42,017 bases of DNA from the IMG/VR virus record IMGVR_UViG_3300034071_002895, positions 1 through 42,017 of that record. One strand, written 5' to 3'. This DNA comes from a virus. Both the position numbers and the translations under genes were made by a program. Shown one piece after another: positions 16,711-24,669 of this stretch. The notes beneath the pieces were generated by a model. That model ran no database searches. It saw nothing but the letters and a program-made list of their open reading frames with translations, and was not told where the DNA came from. Numbering within the stretch: the stretch's first letter is position 1; every line of letters starts with the position of its first letter.

Positions 16711-17834
16711 TTCTTGGACGCCTTCGTTTTATGGTCTCCCGTGCTGATCAGTTCAGCCATCAACTCGTCTGCCACCTCTGGGAACACCTCTGCGATCTTG
16801 GTTCTCACTGTTGACTTCAGCTGGACGATCAACGCAATCTGCATCTCGGGGTCGACGCTTGTGATCCAATCGAGTAGCCCCGTGTACGTGGGCTTGATGG
16901 GGTGCGTGTTGAGCCACGTGGCCAAGGCGAAGATCGCGGCGTACTGGCGCATACGCCTCTCTGATGGGTCACCAGAGTTGTCGAACTTCTTTGCCCCGGT
17001 CAGGATCCCTTCCACGTCAATCGAACTGAGAATCTCGTGCCAGGCCCAGAAGTCGTTGGCGACGTGATCACCGAGCTTCAGGGCGACGATTGTCTTCCAG
17101 TTGTTGTTTGTCCTGTTGCCGAAGATATCTTCGCGCGGGTTTGGGAACTGAAAGAAGTGCTTCGACGCCTCGGTCCATCCGCGAGGCGTTGGGAATCGGG
17201 GAACACCTTCCTTGTGTGCATGCAGGTGCTCAGGCTTGAACTGGAGGTATCCGACGATCGAGGGATGTACGGTCCCGGTGCTGATTCCGTGCTGGCTGTA
17301 GCTCAGGACGTCGGGAATCATGGAGATGACCGTGATGCGTGTCCTGAGGCTCTCGCAGATCTCGTTTGCCAGGATGTCGTCCGACACCCCGTTCCCCGCG
17401 CAAGCAATGATGGTGCGCGGGTTCAGCGACTTGTCTCGGAACGTCCTGTTCGCCGTCACCGACAAGAGGGCGCCTTGGACTACGTCCGGAGACTTGTCCA
17501 TGTCATCGAAGAGCAAGAACACCGGCTTCAGGCAGGCCTGTGTGGCGTACTTGTTCAGGATCCACTCAGTGAACAAGCCACCACCGCCATCCTTCTTCTC
17601 CGATGGGATGCCCAGGATGTCGCTTGCATCCGTACTCTCTCCGCAGTTGATCGGAAGGAACGGGAGGTTGAGTCGCTGTGCGGCTGCTCGAGCGATTTCA
17701 GTCTTGCCGATACCAGGCGGTCCGACGAGCATCGGGACGCTCAGGGCTTGGTGATCGTTCTTCTTGATCGCCTCAGCCTGCATGGTGAGCTCGCGGTTGA
17801 ACAGGAACTCAGCTTGCTTGTGCGTGTACTTCAT
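16707..17834 (-). CDS. MoxR-type AAA+ ATPase
   Basis: A 375-residue AAA+ ATPase. Walker A is GPPGIGKT at 38-45. Walker B is FLLFDDMDK at 105-113, with Asp at 110 where most MoxR proteins have Glu. Sensor 1 is ACAGN with N147, and an arginine in SLRTRI could be the arginine finger. The AAA+ core is followed by a helical lid and a C-terminal domain rich in Trp and Asp. MoxR ATPases couple ATP hydrolysis to assembly, folding or metal loading of target complexes together with a VWA-domain partner, which is encoded two genes downstream here. ATGA overlaps at both ends show tight coupling. The target in the phage cycle is unknown. Confidence 0.9.
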   Translation of the reverse strand: MKYTHKQAEFLFNRELTMQAEAIKKNDHQALSVPMLVGPPGIGKTEIARAAAQRLNLPFLPINCGESTDASDILGIPSEKKDGGGGLFTEWILNKYATQACLKPVFLLFDDMDKSPDVVQGALLSVTANRTFRDKSLNPRTIIACAGNGVSDDILANEICESLRTRITVISMIPDVLSYSQHGISTGTVHPSIVGYLQFKPEHLHAHKEGVPRFPTPRGWTEASKHFFQFPNPREDIFGNRTNNNWKTIVALKLGDHVANDFWAWHEILSSIDVEGILTGAKKFDNSGDPSERRMRQYAAIFALATWLNTHPIKPTYTGLLDWITSVDPEMQIALIVQLKSTVRTKIAEVFPEVADELMAELISTGDHKTKASKK

Positions 17835-18172
17835 TGTTCTTCGTCCTCTTCTTCAGGTTCATCAGGTGCGTTTGCGTAAGCCGCATCTTCGATCAGATCG
17901 TCCAGGCAGTCGGTATGGATGTACTTGCACGGATGCGTGTCCGTAATGAATCCGAGAGTGCCGTTAGGCATTCTCAGGAAATCGACACCGGCATCTGGAT
18001 CCGGTATGAACACAGGAACTGCGTGCTCCATGCTTGGGAAGAGCATCCCGGGGATCGTGAGTGTTACTGGAACACCGACCCCTACGTGGCGTTCCCCGCA
18101 GCATGCACACTCAGATGTGATGTCGTTCCAATCGATCTGACCAGGCACTGGGTGCCTCTCACTTTCTGCCAT
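17831..18172 (-). CDS. Hypothetical acidic Cys-containing protein
   Basis: A 113-residue protein directly after the tiny membrane gene, using AGGAGGAGTTAG as ribosome-binding site. It has a cysteine cluster CACC plus H near residues 22-29 and another pair in HPCKYIHTDC (about 81-90), possibly one zinc site. The C-terminus is strongly acidic (EPEEEDEEQ). The middle is beta-like (VPVTLTIPGMLFP, HAVPVFIPDPD). ATGA overlap with MoxR links it to that operon. The family is unknown. Confidence 0.75.
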   Translation of the reverse strand: MAESERHPVPGQIDWNDITSECACCGERHVGVGVPVTLTIPGMLFPSMEHAVPVFIPDPDAGVDFLRMPNGTLGFITDTHPCKYIHTDCLDDLIEDAAYANAPDEPEEEDEEQ

Positions 18173-18274
18173 CTAACTCCTCCTAGACCAAGCCCACTCA
18201 GGGCTTTTGTACAAGGCATCCACTACGCCCAGGGCGAACCCTGCAACGAACGACCAGAAGATGAACTCGAACAT
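18173..18274 (-). CDS. Tiny predicted membrane peptide (33 aa)
   Basis: A 33-codon gene with one hydrophobic segment, MFEFIFWSFVAGFALGVVDALY, followed by a basic tail (WSRRS). Its ATG overlaps the stop of the preceding gene (TGATG), and its stop abuts the next ATG, with the next gene's AGGAGG inside its last codons. This tight packing argues that it is real. A small single-span membrane protein is likely; its role is unknown. Confidence 0.65.
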   Translation of the reverse strand: MFEFIFWSFVAGFALGVVDALYKSPEWAWSRRS

Positions 18275-18363
18275 CAATCCTCTTCTTCGTCGGTTTCATG
18301 CTCTTCGAGGACTTCACGGAGTTCACGCTCATAACGGGACAGACTGTCTTCTTGATCTGGCAT
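18274..18363 (-). CDS. Tiny acidic peptide (29 aa), first gene of the MoxR/VWA operon
   Basis: A 29-codon gene starting at 18363 with a perfect ribosome-binding site (GGAGGCGAAA before ATG). The product is highly charged (MPDQEDSLSRYEREL, ending HETDEEED). It is the first open frame after the promoter-like block and is coupled to the membrane peptide by TGATG. It may be a leader or regulatory peptide, or a small partner protein. The function is unknown. Confidence 0.6.
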   Translation of the reverse strand: MPDQEDSLSRYERELREVLEEHETDEEED

Positions 18364-18438
18364 TTTCGCCTCCAAGAACTGATAGGGGTTATTCCCCTTG
18401 CGTTGACCCGTATTCTGCTGGGCGAGTAGACTCTCCGG
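18364..18438. promoter_or_regulatory. Divergent promoter region B
   Basis: The spacer between the MoxR/VWA operon and the RNA polymerase gene holds CCTCCAAGAACTGATAGG at 18369-18386, matching region A at 16 of 18 bases. On the minus strand this gives AACCCCTATCAG with a GGAGG ribosome-binding site 5 bases on. For the plus strand, TTGACC at 18403-18408 and TAGACT at 18427-18432 (18-bp spacer) form a sigma-70-like promoter whose predicted start falls on the GTG at 18439. A short AGGGG/CCCCT hairpin lies inside (around 18384-18398). Confidence 0.58.
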
Positions 18439-21400
18439 GTGATTACATCAGACCCCCGCGAACAGTTCGAAGAGCTGAAGAACCAGCTCTTGAGTCAAAT
18501 CAGCCAGACCTTCCCAGTCAAAGACAGGGCAGGGCGCTACGAGGTGCGCGTAAAAGATCTTAAGGTTGATGACCATCTAGGAGTCGACGACATCCAAGGC
18601 CAGTTCAAGGCCAAGATGGAAGGGCGCTCTTGGGCAGCCCCAGTCACGGGAACGATCGAGATCGCGGACAACGAGACTGGCAAGGTCTTGGTGTCCCGAA
18701 AGAACTCTGCGATCGCGAAGATCCCCAAGCTGACCCGGCACTACAGCTACATCATCGGCGGGTCCGAGAAGTTCATCGCCAACCAGTGGCGACTTCGCCC
18801 CGGTGTCTACGTCAAGGCTACGGAGAAGCCCGGTGAGTTCGAGGCTCAGTTCCAGCTCGCAAAGGGCAGGAGCTTCGATATCCAGACCGGTGATGCGGGC
18901 GAACTTCACATGAAGCTCGGCTCCCGCAAGATCCCGCTTTACTCGGTGCTCTCTTCTATGGGGATCAGCGACGACCGGATGAAGGCCGCGTGGGGTGCCG
19001 ATGCATATGCAGCTTCCAAGAAGAAGTCTGCGGTCGACAAGGACCTCCGATCGCTTTACCAGACGTGGAGGAAGGAGGCTCTTCCGGCAACAGGAGATGC
19101 AGCCTTGGCTACCAGGGCGCTGTTTGAAGGAACCAAGATCGATGAGAGCGTCGCTCATGCAAACCTGGGCATCAAGTCCGAGCGCGTAGATGCTGAGATC
19201 ATGTTCGCTGCATCGAAGAAGCTTCTTGATGTGTCGGCGAAGCGTCAGGATCCGGATCCCATCGACAGCCTTCGATACAAGGAGTTCTGGGAGGCAAAGG
19301 ACCAGTTCATCGATAGGATCTCGCGTGCTCAGCCAGAGATTACTCAGCGCATCCAGAAGGCGCTGGCAAAGCCGCTCGTACAGAAGAAGATGATGAGCGG
19401 TGATTCCAGCATGATCCGTGACGTGTTTATGCCGGACCTCCTTCAACGTCCGCTCAATCACGTCTTCACGACCTCCCTCGCGTCCAACGGCAAGCAGACG
19501 AATCCGTTGTCGATGTTGGCGGATCGCTCGATGGTTACCATCACAGGTCCTGGCGGTATCCAGAACCCACACGCCCTCTCGAAGTCGAATACGTCCCTTG
19601 ATCCCAGCCACCTCGGCTTCCTCGATCCCGTATTCACCCCGGAGTCCAATGCAGGCGTGAACACGCATCTTGCATTTGGTGTGGTGATCAAAGACAGGAA
19701 GCCCTATGTGCGGATGTACAACGTACGCACAGGTCATATGGAACAGGTCGATGCAGCTGTTGCTGCCATCAGCAACATCGTGTTGCCCGATCAGGTGAAG
19801 TGGGAAGGTGGAAAGCCGAAGCCTCTCAACAACGCCGTGCGCATGTCGGATTCTCGCGGCCAGATGCGGGACGACATTGCGTTCTCCAAGGCTGACTACG
19901 TTCTCCCGAATGCGACGCAGGTGTTCGCTGTAGAGACCAACCTTGTTCCATTCATGCAGAATGACAGCGCCGGTCGATCGACGATGTCTGCTCGACACAT
20001 GGCCCAGGCAATCTCTGTAATCGGCAGAGAGGCTCCGCTGGTTCAGGTGGAGGCGGGTAAAGGCAAGAGCTTCGAGACCATTCTGGGATCCGGATTCCTG
20101 GCTCACCACGCCAAGAAGGACGGGACAGTCACGTCTGTCGGTCCCACTGGAGTTGTGCTGGCCTCAAAGGATGGCGGTCACGAAACGGTGCACCTCTACA
20201 ACCACTACCCGACCAACGATCCGAAGGGCCAACTGCACAGCACAGCACGCGTAGCCGTGGGCGATAAGATCACTGCTGGACAGGCAGTGGCGGACAACAA
20301 CTACACCAAGGACGGGGCTCTGGCTCTTGGCGCGAATCTTCGCGTGGCGTACCTGGCCAATGGCTCAAACCACGAAGACGGTATCGTTATCTCGAGGAGC
20401 GCAGCCAACCGCCTGGCTTCGGAGCATCTCTACAAGCCCTCGATGCTTGTTACGGATACGCACGTCATCGGCAAGAAGGAGTTCTTGATTGGAAAGCCCG
20501 GACTGTACAGCCCTGAGCGCGTCGCCAAGATCGGCGATAACGGGATTGTGCGTCCAGGTACGAAGGTCAAGCCTGGGGATCCGCTAGTACTAGCGCTTGG
20601 CGAAATCATGCTGCCAGGTACTGCGGATCTCAACGCCAAGTACAAGATCGGCAAGCGCCTCCGAAACAAGTACCAGAACTCGTCGATGATCTGGGACGGT
20701 GACTACGAGGCCGAGGTTGTGCGTGCAGATCGCATCGGCAAGAACGTTGTCGTTCATCTCAAGACTACGGAACCTGCTCAGATCGGCTCCAAGATCTCTA
20801 CGCGACACAGCGCAAAGGGTATCGTCACCCAGATCATGGATGACAACGAGATGCCCCATGATGCAAAGGGCAAACCCGTCGAGATGTTGATCAACCCGGT
20901 CAGCGTCCCCGGTCGCATGAATCCGGGCCAGCTGCTTGAAACAGCTGCGGGCAAGATTGCAGAGAAGACCGGCAAGCCGTATCTGGTGAAGAACTTCCAA
21001 GGTGGCGTCGACTACCTGAAGAAGGTCCAAGGTGAACTGAAGCAGCACGGCCTTTCGGACACGGACACACTCTACGACCCCGCCACGGGCCGCAAGCTCG
21101 GGGACGTCATGGTCGGTCCTCACTACGCGTTTCAACTCGAACATCAGATCGACAAGAAGACCCACGTTCGTTCTGGTGGTATCGACTTGTCCCAGTTCGA
21201 CGCGCCCAAGATCCACTACGACTCGGACACACGAGTTCCCAGGGGTGGTGGTCATGGCGGTGCTCAGAGCCTCGGAAGCCTCGGTATCTACGCAGCGCTT
21301 GCCGCGGGTCTGAAGGACAACCTTCGGGAGATGCAGACCCTGAAGTCTGATCAGCCCCAAGCTCGAGAGGTCTGGAACGCCCTCGCCAATGGCGAGCGTA

Positions 21401-24400
21401 TCCCGGCCCCAAAGATCCCGTTCGTGTTCAAGAAGTTCGAGGCAATGCTGACAGGCATGGGCGTCAACGTGGACAAGACCGGGGCAGAGATTCGCCTGAT
21501 GCCACGTAGCGACGCCGAGACCCGCCAGCTCAGTCGTGGAGAACTGACACGGCCTACACGAAGCATTCGTGGAAAGGATGACAAGCCAGAACCCGGAGGA
21601 CTCTTTGATTCAGTGATCACGGGAGGTCCTGCTGGTCAACACTGGGGTCACATTGAGTTGGTTGAGGCGATGCCCAACCCCGTGTACTCACGCGCCATCG
21701 CACACACGCTCGGCGTGAAGGAGACAGACATCCCCGCAATCATCGAGGGCAAGATGACTCTGCCTGGCGGAGGTATTGGCGGGAACGGGATCAGGCAGGC
21801 GCTCGCTAAGATCGATGTGACGAAGGAGATGAAGACAACGCTCGACGCTCTCAAGGACCCGAAGGTCCATGGGTCTGCGCTCGACAAACTCCATTTCCGA
21901 TACCGTGCATTGAAGAACGTTGCGGACGTCGGCAAGAAGCTCGACGAGGCATGGACAATCAAAGCTGTGCCGGTTCTACCGCCTGTATTCCGGCCACAAG
22001 CCACGATGCCGGACGGAACGGTCAAGAACAACCCGCTCAACAGCCTCTACAAGCGCCTAGGCATGGTCAACGAGTCCTTGCGCAAGGGAGAGGGGAAGGT
22101 CCCCTACAACAGCACGCTGGACGCCCGCGCTGGCCTGTACCAGGAACTCTCGAACCTCTTCGGGACAACGCCCAAGGGCAAGAAGGCTCTTGAGCTGGAT
22201 ATGCGCGGCACAAAGGAGGATCCCGACAAGACGCTCCCTGGCATCATCCATATGATCTCGGGCGAGCAGCCGAAGGATGGGTTCTTCCAGGACAAGATGG
22301 TCGCGAAGAAGCAGGACTACACATCCAGAGCAACCATCGTTGTTGATCCCAACCTCAGCGTGGACGAGATTGGTCTGCCCAAGAAGATCGCTCTCGAGCT
22401 TCTTCGTCCCATGATTGCTCGCCGTCTCATGCAAGCGCGCATCAAGCCAGACGAGGCCCAGCGTATGATCAGCCGCAAAGACCCTGTGGCTGTAAAGGCT
22501 CTCGAGCAAGAGTTGCTCTACCGCCCGTTGCTGATGAAACGCGACCCGGTGCTTCATCAGTACGGCCTTGTCGCACAGCGTGCACGCCTTACCAATGATG
22601 CTGCGATCAAGGTGAGCCCTCTCATCCTTCCTCCTCTTGGAGGAGACATCGACGGTGACACCGTTTCCCTGATGGTCCCGCTGACCCATGAGGCCGTCGA
22701 GGAAGCGAAGCGCATTCTGCCATCGCAGAGGACGCTATCTGATTCGTCTGGAGACGTTCTGTTCTCTCCATCGAACGAGAGCGCCCTGAGCCTCTACCGC
22801 ATGTCGATCCCGCGCGGAAAGCACAGCGAGGTCTTCAAGAACAAGGATGCTTGCGAGACGGCCTTCCGAGACAACAGGTTGAACCTGAATCAGGAAGTTC
22901 ATGTCACGGGCGTAGGCTCCACGACGCTTGGCCGCATGCGCATTGCTGAGGTGGTTCCAGAGAAGTACCGCCATGACATCCTTACGAAGATCGACAAACC
23001 CTTCGATCGCAAGTACCAGGAGACCGTGCTGAAGGAAGTCGCCAAGACGATGCCGAAGCACTTCGTCGAAACGGTGGACGGAATGAGCCGCCTCGGGTTC
23101 AAGATGGCTTATGACTCGGGCCACACCGTTGCACTCAAAGACATTGAGCCACTCAGGGGTCCACGAGACAAGATCATCAAGGACACGCAGAAGCACGTCG
23201 ATCACCTGAACGCGACAGGCCAGTCAGGAAAGGTCACAGCCGCCTGGCTTTCGGCTACCAAGGATATCCACGACACCTACAACAGGCTGCTGAAGGATCA
23301 TCCGACGAATGTCTCGGACATGGCCCCTGCCCCACTCGGGTCAGGCATCAAGGCAAAGAAGGAGCAGTTCCAGGGCCTTCTCATGGCGCCCATGTTGGTT
23401 GAGGACCACCTCGGGGCTCCTTCTCTGATTCCTGTCACCAAGAGCTTCGCAGAAGGTGTCGACATCGGCGGCTACTTCCTACAGGCCGCTGGTGCTCGCC
23501 GTGGCGTCATCCAGAAGACGGACAGCGTTCGCGAGCCCGGATACATGTCCAAGCTCCTAGTTCAGGCCAACATTGACCAGCCGATCACAGGAGCTGATTG
23601 CGGTACTGAACAGGGCCTTCTCATGCCTGTCGGTCACAAAGACGTCGTTGATCGCCATCTTGCACACTCAATCAAGATTGGAGATCACGTAGTCTCAGCT
23701 GGCACCGTGGTCACGCCGGAACTCATGACGCGGGCGAAGGAGGCGAGGATCGATCAGGTATCTGTTCGAAGCCCGTTGAAGTGCCGCATGCCGCAGGGAG
23801 TGTGCTCGAAGTGCATGGGTATCCATCCCAATGGAGCGGAGTACCACATGGGCGAGAACGTCGGCATCATTGCCGCCCAGGCGCTTGGTGAGCGCGCAGC
23901 ACAGCTCATGCTCAAGCAGACACACGGTGGCGGTATCGTCTCGACATCTGGTCATTCAGTGAGCGACTTCGGCGACGTGCAGAAGCTTTTCGATGCAGCC
24001 AAGCGCGGTCGTGAAGATGCGGCGCTCGCACCAACGGCTACAAAGATCACCGGAGTTCATCAAAGCCGTGGAGGCGACTGGGTGATCCAGATGGGCAGGT
24101 CACAGGTGAAGTCGCGCCAGAAGCCGTTGGAGCACGTGAAGCCAGGCCTTGAAGTCAAGAAGGGCGATACCCTGACGGAAGGTGATCCGAACATCCACGA
24201 CCTGCTGGCTACCAAAGGACTTGATGCAGTCCAGTCCCACATGGTCGATAAGATCGGCGGAATCTACGGCAGGGAGGGCGTTCTTCGTAGGCACGTCGAA
24301 CTTGCCGTGAAGAACGCTACGGGCGTCGTGCGGATCTCTAACGCTGGAGACCACGACAGCATGATCCGCGGGGACTACGTGCAGAAGAGCGTAGTCGACG

Positions 24401-24669
24401 AGATCAACCGTAACGCACTGAAGGGTAAGGAACACATTCAGTACGACACGACCCTGTTCCCGATCAAGACGATCCCACTTCGTAGGCAGGAGGACTGGAT
24501 GGCCCGTCTGCAAGGCGAGCGCATTGGACAGAGCCTCATGACCGGAATCCAACATGGTCAACGAACAAACGTCGTGGGCAGGCACCCGATCCCGTCGCTG
24601 GTCATTGGTACAACGGTAGGCGCACCATCAACGGCACGTCCGTTCGGAGAACGAAATGGCACGCACTAA
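18439..24669 (+). CDS. Fused beta/beta-prime multisubunit-type RNA polymerase
   Basis: A 2076-residue single chain carrying both large RNA polymerase subunits. Beta half (1 to about 1022): GPGGIQN near 370, F-x-PVFTPESNAG near 394-407, NDSAGRSTMSARHMAQA from 508, NHEDGIVIS with E646/D647, active-site lysines K785 and K793 around RHSAKG, THVRSGG near 908-913, and LREMQTLKSD near 963-972. Beta-prime half: GLFDS and GHIEL near 1054-1073, LPPVFRP near 1179-1185, KKQDYTSRA near 1291-1298, catalytic GGDIDGD with D1403, D1405 and D1407, bridge helix/trigger loop about 1675-1713, and a zinc site C1721, C1782, C1789, C1792. The N-terminal beta-prime zinc ribbon is absent. The start is GTG, with no ribosome-binding site. 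It should transcribe phage genes; no alpha, omega or sigma gene is visible. Confidence 0.97.
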   Translation: MITSDPREQFEELKNQLLSQISQTFPVKDRAGRYEVRVKDLKVDDHLGVDDIQGQFKAKMEGRSWAAPVTGTIEIADNETGKVLVSRKNSAIAKIPKLTRHYSYIIGGSEKFIANQWRLRPGVYVKATEKPGEFEAQFQLAKGRSFDIQTGDAGELHMKLGSRKIPLYSVLSSMGISDDRMKAAWGADAYAASKKKSAVDKDLRSLYQTWRKEALPATGDAALATRALFEGTKIDESVAHANLGIKSERVDAEIMFAASKKLLDVSAKRQDPDPIDSLRYKEFWEAKDQFIDRISRAQPEITQRIQKALAKPLVQKKMMSGDSSMIRDVFMPDLLQRPLNHVFTTSLASNGKQTNPLSMLADRSMVTITGPGGIQNPHALSKSNTSLDPSHLGFLDPVFTPESNAGVNTHLAFGVVIKDRKPYVRMYNVRTGHMEQVDAAVAAISNIVLPDQVKWEGGKPKPLNNAVRMSDSRGQMRDDIAFSKADYVLPNATQVFAVETNLVPFMQNDSAGRSTMSARHMAQAISVIGREAPLVQVEAGKGKSFETILGSGFLAHHAKKDGTVTSVGPTGVVLASKDGGHETVHLYNHYPTNDPKGQLHSTARVAVGDKITAGQAVADNNYTKDGALALGANLRVAYLANGSNHEDGIVISRSAANRLASEHLYKPSMLVTDTHVIGKKEFLIGKPGLYSPERVAKIGDNGIVRPGTKVKPGDPLVLALGEIMLPGTADLNAKYKIGKRLRNKYQNSSMIWDGDYEAEVVRADRIGKNVVVHLKTTEPAQIGSKISTRHSAKGIVTQIMDDNEMPHDAKGKPVEMLINPVSVPGRMNPGQLLETAAGKIAEKTGKPYLVKNFQGGVDYLKKVQGELKQHGLSDTDTLYDPATGRKLGDVMVGPHYAFQLEHQIDKKTHVRSGGIDLSQFDAPKIHYDSDTRVPRGGGHGGAQSLGSLGIYAALAAGLKDNLREMQTLKSDQPQAREVWNALANGERIPAPKIPFVFKKFEAMLTGMGVNVDKTGAEIRLMPRSDAETRQLSRGELTRPTRSIRGKDDKPEPGGLFDSVITGGPAGQHWGHIELVEAMPNPVYSRAIAHTLGVKETDIPAIIEGKMTLPGGGIGGNGIRQALAKIDVTKEMKTTLDALKDPKVHGSALDKLHFRYRALKNVADVGKKLDEAWTIKAVPVLPPVFRPQATMPDGTVKNNPLNSLYKRLGMVNESLRKGEGKVPYNSTLDARAGLYQELSNLFGTTPKGKKALELDMRGTKEDPDKTLPGIIHMISGEQPKDGFFQDKMVAKKQDYTSRATIVVDPNLSVDEIGLPKKIALELLRPMIARRLMQARIKPDEAQRMISRKDPVAVKALEQELLYRPLLMKRDPVLHQYGLVAQRARLTNDAAIKVSPLILPPLGGDIDGDTVSLMVPLTHEAVEEAKRILPSQRTLSDSSGDVLFSPSNESALSLYRMSIPRGKHSEVFKNKDACETAFRDNRLNLNQEVHVTGVGSTTLGRMRIAEVVPEKYRHDILTKIDKPFDRKYQETVLKEVAKTMPKHFVETVDGMSRLGFKMAYDSGHTVALKDIEPLRGPRDKIIKDTQKHVDHLNATGQSGKVTAAWLSATKDIHDTYNRLLKDHPTNVSDMAPAPLGSGIKAKKEQFQGLLMAPMLVEDHLGAPSLIPVTKSFAEGVDIGGYFLQAAGARRGVIQKTDSVREPGYMSKLLVQANIDQPITGADCGTEQGLLMPVGHKDVVDRHLAHSIKIGDHVVSAGTVVTPELMTRAKEARIDQVSVRSPLKCRMPQGVCSKCMGIHPNGAEYHMGENVGIIAAQALGERAAQLMLKQTHGGGIVSTSGHSVSDFGDVQKLFDAAKRGREDAALAPTATKITGVHQSRGGDWVIQMGRSQVKSRQKPLEHVKPGLEVKKGDTLTEGDPNIHDLLATKGLDAVQSHMVDKIGGIYGREGVLRRHVELAVKNATGVVRISNAGDHDSMIRGDYVQKSVVDEINRNALKGKEHIQYDTTLFPIKTIPLRRQEDWMARLQGERIGQSLMTGIQHGQRTNVVGRHPIPSLVIGTTVGAPSTARPFGERNGTH

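Noticed and set aside
18577-20109. A 510-codon minus-strand frame inside the polymerase gene, plus other long antisense frames there.
   Set aside because: The plus-strand frame encodes clear polymerase motifs; the antisense frames lack motifs and arise from codon bias in GC-rich coding DNA.
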